Shown here: positions 45,759-56,739 of the stretch, piece after piece | Numbering within the stretch: the first letter of the stretch is position 1 | Layout: the number at the start of each line of letters is the position of its first letter | NCBI GenBank assembly: GCA_014904985.1 | Contig: MU129002.1 | Location: 1 to 58,691, forward strand | Length of the DNA: 58,691 bases | Source of the DNA: Hydnum rufescens UP504 | Lineage: Eukaryota; Basidiomycota; Agaricomycetes; Cantharellales; Hydnaceae | Reading direction: 5' to 3' | Made by a program: the position numbers and the translations under genes | The notes under the pieces: model-generated | The model's input: the letters and a program-made list of their open reading frames with translations, nothing else | The model's database searches: none | What the model was told of the DNA's origin: nothing

Positions 45759-48560
45759 AAAGAGAGAGATGTTAGACCATTTTCCTTTGTGAAGGTAAAG
45801 GGTCCATGAACATTCTGGTGGCTCCAGAGTCCAGTAGGGCTTCCGGACAGATTGCCCAAGTCCGCAGTGATTGGATTTTCACCTTGATCTCTGGGCTTGT
45901 CTGGGGTCTTCGGAAAGGAGGCGGAATAGAAGGGGGAGGGCTTGTAGACAAGGGTCAACCTCAGTTGATACGCTTTCAGATTCGTCACTCCTCATTGTCA
46001 GAGAAAAACGTGTCATCTTCCAACTCCATATGTAGTTTTTGAGAGAAGGTAGAATCTGTTGGTCAGGCAGGACACATCCTTCACCGCTGACCCATTGGGA
46101 AAACCTGCAGAGGTGATCACTGAGCCTCTGAGGCATTTCTTCAGGAGCCTGGGATAATTTCCCATAGACCTCATAGATGAATTGCTCCATGTTCTTTCCA
46201 TGGTGTGGATAATTGTTGTGGCTTCCACAGGTGGGACAGTGCACAAGAGATGGTGTCCCAACTCTGACAGTTATAACACTGTCCATGCCTCTCATTTCTG
46301 AGTCGAGTCTACATCCATGGGAGTGAATGAAGTCGATGAGGAGGGGTCGTGCATGGAGGGAGTGTGGTTGGTCTAGGGGTGACAGGTGCTCGCTGTCGCA
46401 GGTTTCTCATGGATGTTGGGGGTTTTCTCAGAGTGTATGGGGTTGTACCGGATGTGGCTTGTCGGAAACCAGAGATATATGTTATCCAGAATGCCATGCT
46501 GTGTCCTGCATCTCTCCGAGTGTCTCCGGCAGATCACTGAGGTGCATTTTTTCCAACAGTCTTTCATTGAGGCCCTGCTGATATGCATCAATCAACACTT
46601 CCTCTCCGAATCTGGTTCATCCTGCCAAGGTGTTGAAGTGTGCGGTGTATTCCTCTGCAGACATCTTCCCTTGTTTCAGATTCTGGAGTTGGGATCGTGC
46701 AGTGAACTCCCAGTCTGGTTCTCTGAAAGCGCTTTCAAAGGCAACCAGGAACCTTCAAAGGTCTTGTATGGATTGTGGGTTTCCAGATCTAGGAAGGAGG
46801 TGGAGAGACTTTCTGCCCATGCTCTGGCAGTTCCATCCTTCATCCAGGAGAGTGTGTACAGGATTTTGTGCAACTCTGTTGGATAGACTCTAGGTTGGAG
46901 GGCAATGTTCAGCCAGATGGAGCATAGGAAACTCTCCATTTTCTTCCGATTTCCAGAGAATGGTTCAGGGTCAGCTCCCTTGGCCTCGTGAGCAGACTGG
47001 GTAGGGGGAGGGTGCTGCTGGAGTGTCTGCTGGACTGCAGCTGACACAAAGCCAGCGACGTGTGTCCCTTGGTTCCGCTGTAAGCAGGATGATATGAATC
47101 AATCCAACTACTGTCCACGATGTTGAGCCGGGGACGAAAGAGGGGATCACAGATCTAATCCAGATGTTCAGGTTCGAGTGGGGGAAGGTCTTTTGAACAG
47201 GGGAAATTGCAGTGAGCCAACAAAGCCAAAGCAATTAAGTGAGAATGTGTCTTTTAGTCAAATTACCACACCCTAAGAATCTCTTCTTGAGACCTTAGTC
47301 AAAGTGTAGTTAGAATTCGCTTTTGTAGTGAGAAATCACCCAGGGACCAGCAGCTGTTCAAGGAGCTTCAAACTGGAGGGAGGGGAGAACTAATGAATTG
47401 TGTGCTAGCTGCACCTAATATACAATACAGACTTCGACTCAATATAAAGTGAAGAAGTCGGACTTAAGGGACACACAGAGAAAAAAATTCAAGTTAAAAT
47501 CTTCAAAACTGATGGAGATATTCCAATTTCAAAGATAAAAGGGGAGATTGACACATTACATGCTATTTCTCCTTCAACCCTGGACAAGTTCCCTTAAGGA
47601 AAAGTGGAATAGATCGCCCTGAGGGTCTTCTCCATCGGACATAAGAGGGCCGGAAGTAATTCGCTATTTTGAATGGTGGAGCAAAGGGGGAGTCATGGGA
47701 AGGGAGTTGTCTTGTGAAAAATGGAGTTCGCGTCTGCTCGTTTTTCCCTTGGTACCGTTCGATGTGAATTTTCAACAGCTTTCAGGGCATGGTTGTTTCG
47801 AGTCGAATCCGATCAAAACTGACAGGAGAAATTCGAAAATACTCCTTCAGAGTATGAATCATGGAAAGATAATTGTTACAGGGACCGCATTTTTGTCCGT
47901 TCGTTCGTGTTTGGTACTGTTCGATAGGTACGATTGCATCTTTCTGGGCGGTGTTTCGAGTCAAGTCCGAATCAAGAATGACGGAGAAATTCGAAAAATA
48001 CTCCTTCAGAGTAGTGCAGCCTTATCTGGATCATGTGATGGATCCGCGAGTCAGAATCGGAACTAGGCCCGGTCGCAATCGTTACATAATCACAATCTGT
48101 CGCCCTTAAGGCAGTAGGATGACTTGGAAGAGCAGGCAAGTCACCCAGTCTTGAAGAAGAGATGGCAAGTTGAATTGCCTTGTCCAAAGAAAATGGACTT
48201 GAAGTAGGGCATAAACTGCCCCTTTTTGATGAGGACTGTTGAAGTCCGACAGATAGTCAATAAATTGACTGGTGGACATGGTAAAGGAATGAGGTGATAT
48301 TATGGGTTGGAAAGGGTAGGAATCCAATTGATTTCATGAATAAACAAATGGCGATATAATTAAATGAGCGCGGTGACATATAATTGATTCGTTCGTAGGG
48401 AAAATGGGCCGAGGATGAGGATTCTATGGTGTAGGGATTTATCCCTCCAACACCGCATGTCATCCAGCTCCTCACGGAGGGCAGCATTTTGTTGTTGGAG
48501 TTGGGTGAGGAGGTGTTGGAGGTGGTCGGTGGTAATGGCTACTGGAGCACTGTCAGACAT
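45759..48560 (-). pseudogene. Gypsy element 1: gag and start of protease (interrupted by LTR B)
   Basis: Minus strand from ATG at 48558-48560: MSDSAPVAITTDHLQHLLTQ, coiled coil LQQQNAALREELDDM, then LTR B, then after 47074 the gag core: GADPEPFSGNRKKMESFLCS, YTLSWMKDGTARAWAESLST, a linker rich in Thr/Pro, and a zinc knuckle damaged by two compensating one-base changes near 46265-46300. The protease begins EALLDSGATRMFMD with its catalytic Asp intact (about 45795-45830), then the gap. Sequence is nearly identical to the gag at 56740-57950. Confidence 0.85.
47079..48452. mobile_element. LTR B (solo), inserted in Gypsy gag
   Basis: 1374 bp, TGTAAGCAGG...CCTCCAACA, flanked by a 4-bp duplication CCGC (47075-47078 and 48453-48456). 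Removing it and one CCGC restores the gag frame (DDMRNQGTHVAG). Confidence 0.85.
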
Positions 48561-48638
48561 TTCAGAATGAGGAGTGGGAGGGAAATCGGTGATACTAAGC
48601 AATCCAGATGGTGGGCTTGTGAGAGAGCTTTGGTCTTC

Positions 48639-49288
48639 TGTCAGGGCCATGCTGCGATGAGGGCACCAAACAAATGTAAACACAAATAATTCTGGCTAAG
48701 TCCGGTGTAAGTCCGGCTAAGTCCACAAGAATCCGGGCAAGAATGAGATAAGGAGGTTAGGGGTGTTGGAGGAGTGGTCCAGCAGCCCGGAAAGGACTAG
48801 GTGGAAATGAGCACAGTGGTCCTTAAGCTTGTGGAGTCAACTGGATAATACTCGGAGCTGTAGTCCGGAGTAACAGCAGAAATCCTGAGATTATGTAATA
48901 TGAATATGGAATACATGAAGGCTGACCTGTAGTCCGGAGTAACAGCAGAAATCCTGAGAGACCAAAGCTGGGGTCTCTGGACTTTGCTCTTGGACTACTT
49001 ATACATGATGACTATACTACGGGGGAGTGATCACTAAACTGTGGGTGGTTACAAGGGGGACAGGAACAGGAACAGGAATTTGGCCAGGGGGCAAACCGGA
49101 AGCAATGGGAAATGAAAGGGAAATGAAACCAAGATAGGGTTGGATCAGAGTCAAACTGGAAGCAAAGTGGACTTGGGCGAAGGAACTAAGCAGAGAACTG
49201 GACTGGAGGTGGGTGGACAAGGACCGGAGTGATCCGGAGTGGACTGGAGTGGACCGGAGTGGACCGGAGTAAGGGACAAACCCTGACA
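48639..49288 (-). mobile_element. 5' LTR of Gypsy element 1
   Basis: 650 bp with TGTCAGGG...CCCTGACA ends, same family as the solo LTR at 25012. On the minus strand it lies 78 bp upstream of the gag ATG. Holds the same internal duplicated motif TAGTCCGGAGTAACAGCAG (about 48862 and 48930). Confidence 0.85.
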
Positions 49289-49289
49289 G

Positions 49290-49530
49290 GTTTTGTTTGT
49301 GGGGTTTTGTTCATGGGTTTTGTTTGTGGGTTCTGTTTGTGGGTTTTGTTTGTGGGTTTTGTTTGCAGGGTTTTGGTTGCAGGGTTTTGTTTGTGGGGTT
49401 TCTTTCATGGGGTTTCATTTGCGGGGGTATGGTCATGGGGCTTCATTTGCAGGGCTTTGTTCTTGGGGTTTTGTTCTCGGGTTTTGTTTGTGGGGTTTCA
49501 CTTGGCAGGTTTCAGGTTGGGGGTTCACAG
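49290..49530 (-). repeat. G/T-rich minisatellite in a cassette exon
   Basis: Tandem variants of GGGTTTTGTTTGTG (about 14-15 bp). On the minus strand it reads like CACAAACAAAACCC, reminiscent of the ACCTAACAAAACTGC unit at 21608-21790, and is likewise located in the exon-like part of a cassette. Confidence 0.75.
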
Positions 49531-49960
49531 GGGTTTGAGTTCAAGGCCTAGAAAGAGAAAGGATATATTAGTTAAACATTAAAGCAGCACAAGAACAGCT
49601 TGTGCTGCTCTTCTTGTGCCACAAGATAAAATAAAATAAAACTTACATCGTAGTACCACACACCTGCTGTGGCAGGTGTGTGTGTGGTACTTCACTTTAC
49701 TCCAAGTGTTTGGGGGCTGGGCCCACAGGTGCCATTGTGGGTAGTGATGCATGTCGGTATTGTTGTGCAGGTGTCATGTGTGGGCTCAGGTGGAGGAGGG
49801 GGATCTCAAATAATGAAGAACACATCAGTAAAAGAAAAAACTGGAAGTAGCACTGAAAGAGCAGCCTCTGCTGGACTCTTCGGGTGCCACTGTATGCCCT
49901 GTAATGAGAAACTCACCAAGTTTCACCACACACCCACTACAGTGGATGTGTGGTGTGTAT
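49531..49960 (-). repeat. Double-hairpin cassette array 4 (minus orientation)
   Basis: Two cassettes. Hairpin B: 49586-49619 and 49852-49890 (both imperfect). Hairpin A: 49655-49691 and 49924-49954. Reverse donor ACTTACATC at 49641 and ACTCACCAA near 49910; reverse acceptor CCTAGAAAG at 49548. More decayed than the other arrays. Confidence 0.7.
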
Positions 49961-50460
49961 ATTAGGTGCAGCTAGCACACAAATTCATTAGTTCTCCCCC
50001 TCCCTCCAGTTTGAAGCTTCTTGAACAGCTGCTGGTCCCTGGGTGATTTCTCACTACAAAAAGCAAATTCTACCTACACTTTGACTAAGGTCTCAAAAAG
50101 GGATTCTTAGGGTGTGGTAATTTGACTGAAACACACATTCTCACTTAATTGCTTGGGCCTTGCTGGCTCACTGCAATTTCCTCTATTCAAAAGACCTTCC
50201 TCCACTCGGACCTGAACATCCAGATTAGATCTGTGATCCCCACTTTTGTCCCTGGCTCAACATTGTGGACAGTGGTTGGTTTGGTTTCATAACCAACCTG
50301 CTTACAGCATACCTCTCCAATCAAAACTGACAGAGTTATAGAATGAATTTGGTTTCCATGTGTAGCTGTAAGTAATTTTGTAATTGGTCATGTGATCATC
50401 AAAGGCTGGGAGTGGTGTGATTTCACATTTTCTGATACTGGATGTTTTTATCTTCCACAG
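49961..50460 (-). repeat. LTR A fragment joined to LTR D fragment
   Basis: 49961-50308 is the start of LTR family A (inverted, ends CCTGCTTACA); 50309-50460 is the start of LTR D (inverted, ends TTATCTTCCACA). Another example of family A joined to LTR D. Confidence 0.7.
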
Positions 50461-50815
50461 CATGGTTCTGCCAAACTTGCCATGAATGCCAGCAGTGGTC
50501 AGCTAGTCACCCTAAAATTACTTTGAGTCTGACTTACATACACACAATCTCCAAAAATTTAATATGGACATGGTCCATATGCCAGTATCTAACAGATTCA
50601 AATATATTGTTGATCTTCAGGATGATTGTCCAGGTGGCTAGAAGCTCAGATGCTGAGAAATGCTACATCAAAGAATATAGCCTGATGTTGTTTGAAGACA
50701 TTATGTGTCACTTTGGGTGCATATTACAATTAACTACAGACAACAGCACAGAATTCAAAGGAATAGTACAAACAATGGCAGACATGTACAATGTTCCTAT
50801 AGCACATGCTGTGCC
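50461..50815 (+). pseudogene. Gypsy integrase fragment
   Basis: Plus-strand frame: zinc-finger remnant CQTCHECQQ, then core pieces YIKEYSLMLFEDIMCHFGC and LQLTTDNSTEFKGIVQTMAD (second catalytic Asp in TTDN). Truncated on both sides. It meets the minus-strand reverse transcriptase head-on at about 50815. Confidence 0.75.
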
Positions 50816-52160
50816 TTGACTCTGACTGTTCCCAGAAAACCATGGACTTTGGTTGGCTGTGGCCAATTCAATATTTTTGTGACTATTCCATGGTGAGGGC
50901 ATCTTCCTTCCATTGAACACACATTTCCTACTATATTGACCAACAGTGTTGCTAGGACCAGCTTGTTACCTGAGGCTGTACATCTGGCTTCTGCAAAGGT
51001 TGTGAACAGTCAATCCACTGTTTGTGCAAATTCCCAAATAAATTGTCAAATATTGGGGTTTCCTGGATCGGCTCATCCTTATATCTTGTCTTTGGTCCCT
51101 TTCCAGCTACATCATCAACAAATGCATCTACTTCATGTGGAATCATCAGTTTAATCATGTCTTACTGTCCACATAAATTCTTGCATGCTATTGGTATACC
51201 CTTGAGGTAATGATGTTAACTTTACTGGTCCCAATGGTGAATCTGATGTTGTCAATTCTTGTGACTCTTCTGCCACTTGTTGTCCATCATATCCAGCAAA
51301 CAGGTCAGCAACAATGTACACTGAGTGCCCTACAAAGCTGTCTGTGAAATCATTGATGTTTGGGGGTAGACTTGAATCTCTGACTGACACTGCATTGAGG
51401 GGTTGAAGATCATGAACAATTTGAAAATTGCCTTTGGCTCAGCTACTGCAAACATCTGAGAACAATAAGAAGACCAGGATGTTTTATACTTCCCTGCTGC
51501 TAATTGTTCTTTGATCATCTGTATCATTTAAGCTACAATTCCCTTAGGAGTTTGATGGGGGGCAATTCCCATGGTATATGAGGAATGGTTTCCATAACAT
51601 AATCTGGGAAATATTCAGGTTTGAAGATGCCTCTTTCAGATTTGTCAAAAGCCAATCCTTTTTCCTGTTGAGCCACCACATGAAGCAGCAAATCAAGTTC
51701 TTGTTCTGTCAGAAAATCATCAGGTATGTTTGAAATGATCTTCTTTATTCATTCAGGTGTTAATTTCCTGCTGTATCAAAAGTCCTTTAATTGTGGAAGA
51801 TGTGTAGGCAATGGGGAAAGATTTAATGATGGTAAATCCTTGTATGGTTCTCATATGACTGATCTCTGAGTTACTCCAAGTGGAACAGGATTTTTCTTCT
51901 TATCCACTGTCTTGTACTTTGTCTTGTGATTGGTTTGTATGATCTGGGCTAAGTGTTGGCTGGCTACTTGACTTATCTCTTGAGGAAGGAGACTTTTCAT
52001 AGTCCTCTGTATTCAAGCTTCAAGGTTGTTTTCTGCAAATGAGGCTGATGATCTCCATGCATTTTGTAGATTTTTTGCAGTGATTCCATGCTTGTTCACC
52101 AAAGCATCCATGACATACTGTTTTCCTTCAATTATTCAACCTTCCTCTTTACCTCTGGGA
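50816..52160 (-). pseudogene. Gypsy element 2: reverse transcriptase, decayed
   Basis: Minus-strand blocks with frame shifts and stops, in order: SSYCSQMFAVAEPKA, HSVYIVADLFAGYDGQ (RT domain 3, first Asp), LTTSDSPLGPVKLTSLPQGY, the catalytic box AFVDDVAGKGPKTRY (about 51090-51135), TASGNKLVLATLLVNIVG and LNWPQPTKVHGFLGTV. RNase H is missing; the following DNA is the inverted integrase fragment. Confidence 0.8.
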
Positions 52161-52161
52161 G

Positions 52162-53484
52162 TCATAAGGCTTCTGAAAGTTCTCTTCCAAATGTTGGGAT
52201 TGAAGGAGCATCTCCTTGTAATGAACTATATGATGGGGTGGCCTTCACACTCTGGTATTGGTCCAACATCATCTCTTCTTCTGTTGTGCTGGTGGGTTCA
52301 TGTTCTATAGGTGATTTTGGTGGAATGACTGAAATGGAGTTGACTAGCTTTGTCTTTTCTTGTGATTCATTCACTTGTGCTTGCATTAGTACTGATGATT
52401 GGTCCATATCTCCATTCTGGAAAGCCTGGATTGTCATTCCTCCTTGTCCTTCTTTTACTCCATATGATATCTGGGCACCCATATCCATAAGCCAAGGTTG
52501 ACCTAACAAGACATCATGGTCCACAAATTTCCCATTTTTTATGAAGAAATGATGATCAAAATGTATTCCACCTATCTCTACTTGGACATCTTGACAACAT
52601 CCTAATAGGGGTTCAGGTCCACTATTGATTCCTTGAAGTGACCATTGCTCTCCATCATGATCCATTGGGATGTTCAGCTTTTCCATAGCCTCACTTGAGA
52701 TTAGATTCAATTCAGATCCCGAGTTGATCATAAGAGACACATCTTCTCTTCCCATCACCTTGCCATTAACCTTCCCTGTGGCCACTGTGAACATCCTCCT
52801 TGGTTTTACATGGATCAGATGAGTCCTATACAACCATTCCCAAGGTTCCTTTGCATCTCCTTCAAACTTAGATCCTTCTTCCAATGATTCATCTGATGAC
52901 TCACTAATCTCTCCTTCTTCATATGCTGCAGAGTTCACAGTAAGAGGGTCCCTATGCTTGCTTGTTGGTTCCCTTTTTAACTTTAGTCCAGCAGCAAACA
53001 ACTTAGCAGGCCCAGGTGCTATTCCAAGAAAGTCTCCTAAAGATATTTCTATTTTTTGATTAAGCACCTTTTTTACCACTTCCTTGTCTTTGCACACATC
53101 CTGAAACTCTGTTGTAAACTTAAATGCTGGTCCACTCTTAGGCAAATGTTTCTCTGGTGAGTCCACTTCCATTTCTATGTCCTCCTGTTGAATGTTGTTT
53201 TTGAACTTGACATTCTTTGTCTTGTCTTCTACTGGAAGCAGTGCTTTTGGGAGTGATTCCTTGGGTTTATGGTTTCTTTGCAATATCACCACTTGGGGAT
53301 GTTTCTCTTCAGGTTTCTGAGTATCAGCCGATGGAGTCTTTGTCCTTGCATCAAGAAATGGAGTTGAAATAACTGGGGGTGGTGGAAAATGTGGAACATA
53401 GGCTGGTTTTGGCTCTTTTTCTGGGCCCTTTTTAGCCTCTTGTGGCCACATTTTTTCAATTTTGTGTTCATCATCTACATCCAT
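52162..53484 (-). pseudogene. Gypsy element 2: protease region
   Basis: Open 440-residue frame. A Pro/Lys-rich N-terminal half is followed by an acidic stretch (EEGEISESSDESLEEG) and a retropepsin: VNGKVMGREDVSLMINSGSE, where the active-site Asp of DSGSELN is Asn (codon 52723-52725), then DHDVLLGQPWLMDMGA (ILG-type flap and strand). The frame is unusually long and intact for such a decayed element, yet the protease cannot be active as written. Confidence 0.8.
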
Positions 53485-53747
53485 TTCTACAGCTGGTTGT
53501 TGGGGTGGACTGGGGCAAGTTTCTGGTACAGGACATGCTACATTTCATGGTGGTATCTCAACTGTAACTTGATGCTTAGGCAAGTGAGAAACCTTGTTGT
53601 GGGCCTCTTACCCATGGGAGTATATCTGACTTCAGGCTTGTCAGACTTTGCAACTGGATTGGCTCTTGGTTCTGCCATCACTGTGTATGATTGTCCTTGA
53701 AAAAGTGGTCACCCATATTCATCCACCACACTGCAAGCACTAACAGT

Positions 53748-55006
53748 TCAAGCATTTGGAGGAGTAAGACTCTGCAGCTCATTTATTATTGCTTGCTTAA
53801 TTCCTCCTTGTCCAGGAATTCCTCTTGGCAAATGCATTCCATCACTCTTGACTAATATTCCATCCACTGCATACTTGATCATCCCCTGACAAATCATTGC
53901 CTGTACATCTGGGCAATTCTTCATTCCTACTGAATGAATTCCAGTCTTGTCACAGAACCAACAAATAACCACACTCCTTGATCCTTCTAAAGATCTATCA
54001 GGATAACAATTTGAATTCCTTGGGATATTATTGGGATAAGTAGCAGGACTGTCAATTCCTTGGTTTTCAGTTCTTGTCTGGTGATCAGGTGTAGGTAGAT
54101 TTCTGTTTGGATAAGATCATGCAAGGTGTATTTTCATTTCATTAAATGATTTTGCCAATTCACCTACTTGATCTGAAACTGTTTTCAGGGCTGGAGTAGA
54201 GGCTCATTTATGTGGGGCCAATCCTCTCCTTGGGGCATTTCCATCTGTGTTTTTACACTATCACTATCACTGCTTGACCCTTCTTCCTCTGATTCATCAT
54301 CACTGGAATCTGAATCTGAAGAATCTGAAGAATCTGAGTCTGATTTTGAGTGTTTGTTATAGTTTTTCTTAAATCTGACTTTGCCCTTGTAGTAAGTCTT
54401 TTCCTCATGCTTATGCAGATCTTGAATGTTGTAATCCACATCATCCTTAAGGCAGGACTTTATGCATTCATAAGCTGCAAAATGGCTGAGGGGTTTAGAG
54501 TTGTCAAAACCTGGGAGCACTCAAAGGTAGGGTAATACAACTTGTTGAACTTCTCAGGGTATTCCTTGCCAGAATAAATTGTTTTCATCCCTCTCCACAA
54601 TCATTCCTTTTGCTTGTAAGTGATGAGCTTGAGTCACAAACTTTTGATAGTATGTGTCAAGGTCTGCTTCACTCTTAATTGAACAAGGCTTGAAACAATA
54701 GTGAGCCAGATGCTCCCTGGTGTACCTCTTCTTGTTGTCGGTTTGTCCATAGAAATCCCTAAGTGTGCTGTCCATGAGTTCGTTAAAGGAATTTCCTTTT
54801 GCTTCAGGAAGATTCTTTAACAACTCTGCAACTTTCCTTCCACAATATTGTACCAAATGCTTACACTTCTCCTCATCTGTATATAATGCTTCTTTGCAGC
54901 ATGCTTTGTAATCAATAAGAAACTTGTCCAGTTGCTTTCCTTTGAAATATAGAGCATCCTTGGCAGAAGGCCTTGGCATCAATTGAGGGGTTTGAGGTGT
55001 CATCAT
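53748..55006 (-). pseudogene. Gypsy element 2: gag and zinc-finger region
   Basis: Minus strand from 55006: MMTPQTPQLMPRPSAKDALY, FKGKQLDKFLIDYKACCKEA, LRDFYGQTDNKKRYTREHLA, YYQKFVTQAHHLQAKGMI (Retrotrans_gag type), a break near 54554, then a second frame to 54185 with an SDSDSSDSSDSDSSDDESEE acidic run. A third segment (53972-53748) carries CWFCDKTGIHSVGMKNCPD, a knuckle-like motif of this Gypsy group. Order and strand match the protease and RT downstream. Confidence 0.8.
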
Positions 55007-55029
55007 ACTGAATTAATTGATTTAGACTT

Positions 55030-55532
55030 GATTTGAATGCACAAAATTGATCAAAATTGCAATCCCTGTAAGGACCACCAATTATAGAAGAGACCTAATG
55101 GGCTTTATTTGTTTTTGATCAGTTGAAATGTTATGAGATGTTTGTTTAGATTGTTTAGATGAGGACAGATCAGTTTTGATGGGTTATGTGCCACTCAACT
55201 GTTATTTTGTATTGGTTTTGTTGTTGTTTTGACTCTAGTCTTTGAACACAAAACTCCAAGATAGAAGTTTAGCACAAGATTTGAACACAGGACCTTCAGA
55301 TACTCCAAAATGCAGATAGCAAGACACCAAGATTTGAACACAAGACCTTAAGACACTTTCAAGACACTTCAAGACACAACTGCAAGACTCAGGATTCAAA
55401 CACATGACTTCAAGAATGGATGTCTAGCAACTCCTACTTTGAGGGTTCTACAACTATCCACTATACTTCACATGACTAAGCAAGACTGACACACTCTGAT
55501 TCTCTTATTCCCTTTTATACTCTTCTCTGTCA
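55030..55532 (-). repeat. Probable 5' LTR region of Gypsy element 2
   Basis: Non-coding, lies upstream of gag on the minus strand, with a TATA-like AGAGTATAAAAGGG (reverse of 55510-55523). LTR limits cannot be set because the 3' LTR is missing. It includes repeated ACACAAGACCTTAAGACAC-type motifs at 55260-55400. Confidence 0.5.
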
Positions 55533-56735
55533 GGGTTCGCCCCCAACCTCCAGTGAAAGTACTCTGGTACCCTCGTCCGCCCACCTATCCACTTCTCAGT
55601 CCTTGTTTCCACTTAATTCCTCTCCTTTCGCAACATGCGCCCCAGCTGTTTGTTTGCCGAGACGGTTATTTCGGTTTGACTCCGGTTTTTTAACTCGCTC
55701 TCTTGATAATCATAGGGTTCATTATCCTACGGTGAATTTCTATTCATTTTTTCCCATAGACTTCTTGTCTATTCTACCCTTAATCTCGGCCGACGTTCCT
55801 CGTTCCTGTTATCTCGTATTGTTTGTTCCTCCCCTTGTGAGCCCATTTCCACCTCCCCTTAGATCTCCTATGACGAGATCCATTGCGCCCCACGTAATAT
55901 GCTTTGCCCTATTCAGATATCAGTGGCTATATGTCAGCGTTAATAGTTTTAGTCCAATGGAGATCTAGACATTTCTAATTCGACCTCCGTCGCCAAGGTC
56001 CAGATATCCCCAGCTGTTATGGTCTCTCAAGATGAATTACGTCTTTTAAACTCTGGTAACTAACTAGGTCAGCCTTCTAATTTTGAAATGGATCCGTATT
56101 CGGGTTAATGTCATACTAAGTAAGACTATTCATGGACTATTTTCCGCTTTACTCTGGACTTACAGGTCCCGAGTTATTTTCAGTTGACTGCCGGAGCTTC
56201 ATAGATGCTTGTGCTCGTGTCCACCAGTTCCAACCCCACTTCCCGTGTGCTCGCCTGGATCTTTTTGCTCTACTCCGATTTCACAAGCAGGGCAGCACGC
56301 CTGGAGGTCCCCCGGACGACCTCTTATCTCATTTTCTGCCCAGTGTCTCTCGAACTTTATGCCGGATCTATTATGGACTCGCACCTCTTCATGGGCTGTT
56401 TTCGTTGATATTAATCTTGGTGTCTTTGACCTTATACCTTGGTTTGGATAGCTCTACAAATAGTGTTCACAGCGTGGTCCTCTACTGACTTTTCCAAAAG
56501 ATCTCTAGATAAGCTCCTCTACGGGAATCCCAGACACATTCTGGAAATCTTACTCAGTATTGCTCGTACTTCTCACTTCTTCACTAACATCATCATTTGA
56601 TCAATGGTCCGACGTGCTACGCAATAGCCTCATTTACTCCTGATGGTTTACCGACCACTCTCAAGACACGTCCTCAACTCATCTACTTCCTATCCTGTAC
56701 AATCAATTATGCCACCCTCACGGTGATGGAAGAGA
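55533..56735 (+). repeat. CpG-rich LTR-like block upstream of Gypsy gag 2
   Basis: Starts TGTCAGGGTTCGCCC, the plus-orientation start of the TGTCAGGG LTR family, but the body does not match the 650-bp family members. CpG-rich, unlike its surroundings. No end CCCTGACA was found before the gag, so the right border is undefined. Confidence 0.5.
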
Positions 56736-56739
56736 TGGA

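Noticed and set aside
21458..49890. Bacterial-type intrinsic terminators for the AT/GC hairpins
   Set aside because: T-runs belong to the stem, not after it, and the context is a fungal nuclear genome.
21393..49960. CRISPR array
   Set aside because: Regular hairpins with variable spacers suggested it, but units are about 200-440 bp, carry two different hairpins and splice-like signals, spacers are long, no Cas genes exist, and the genome is eukaryotic.
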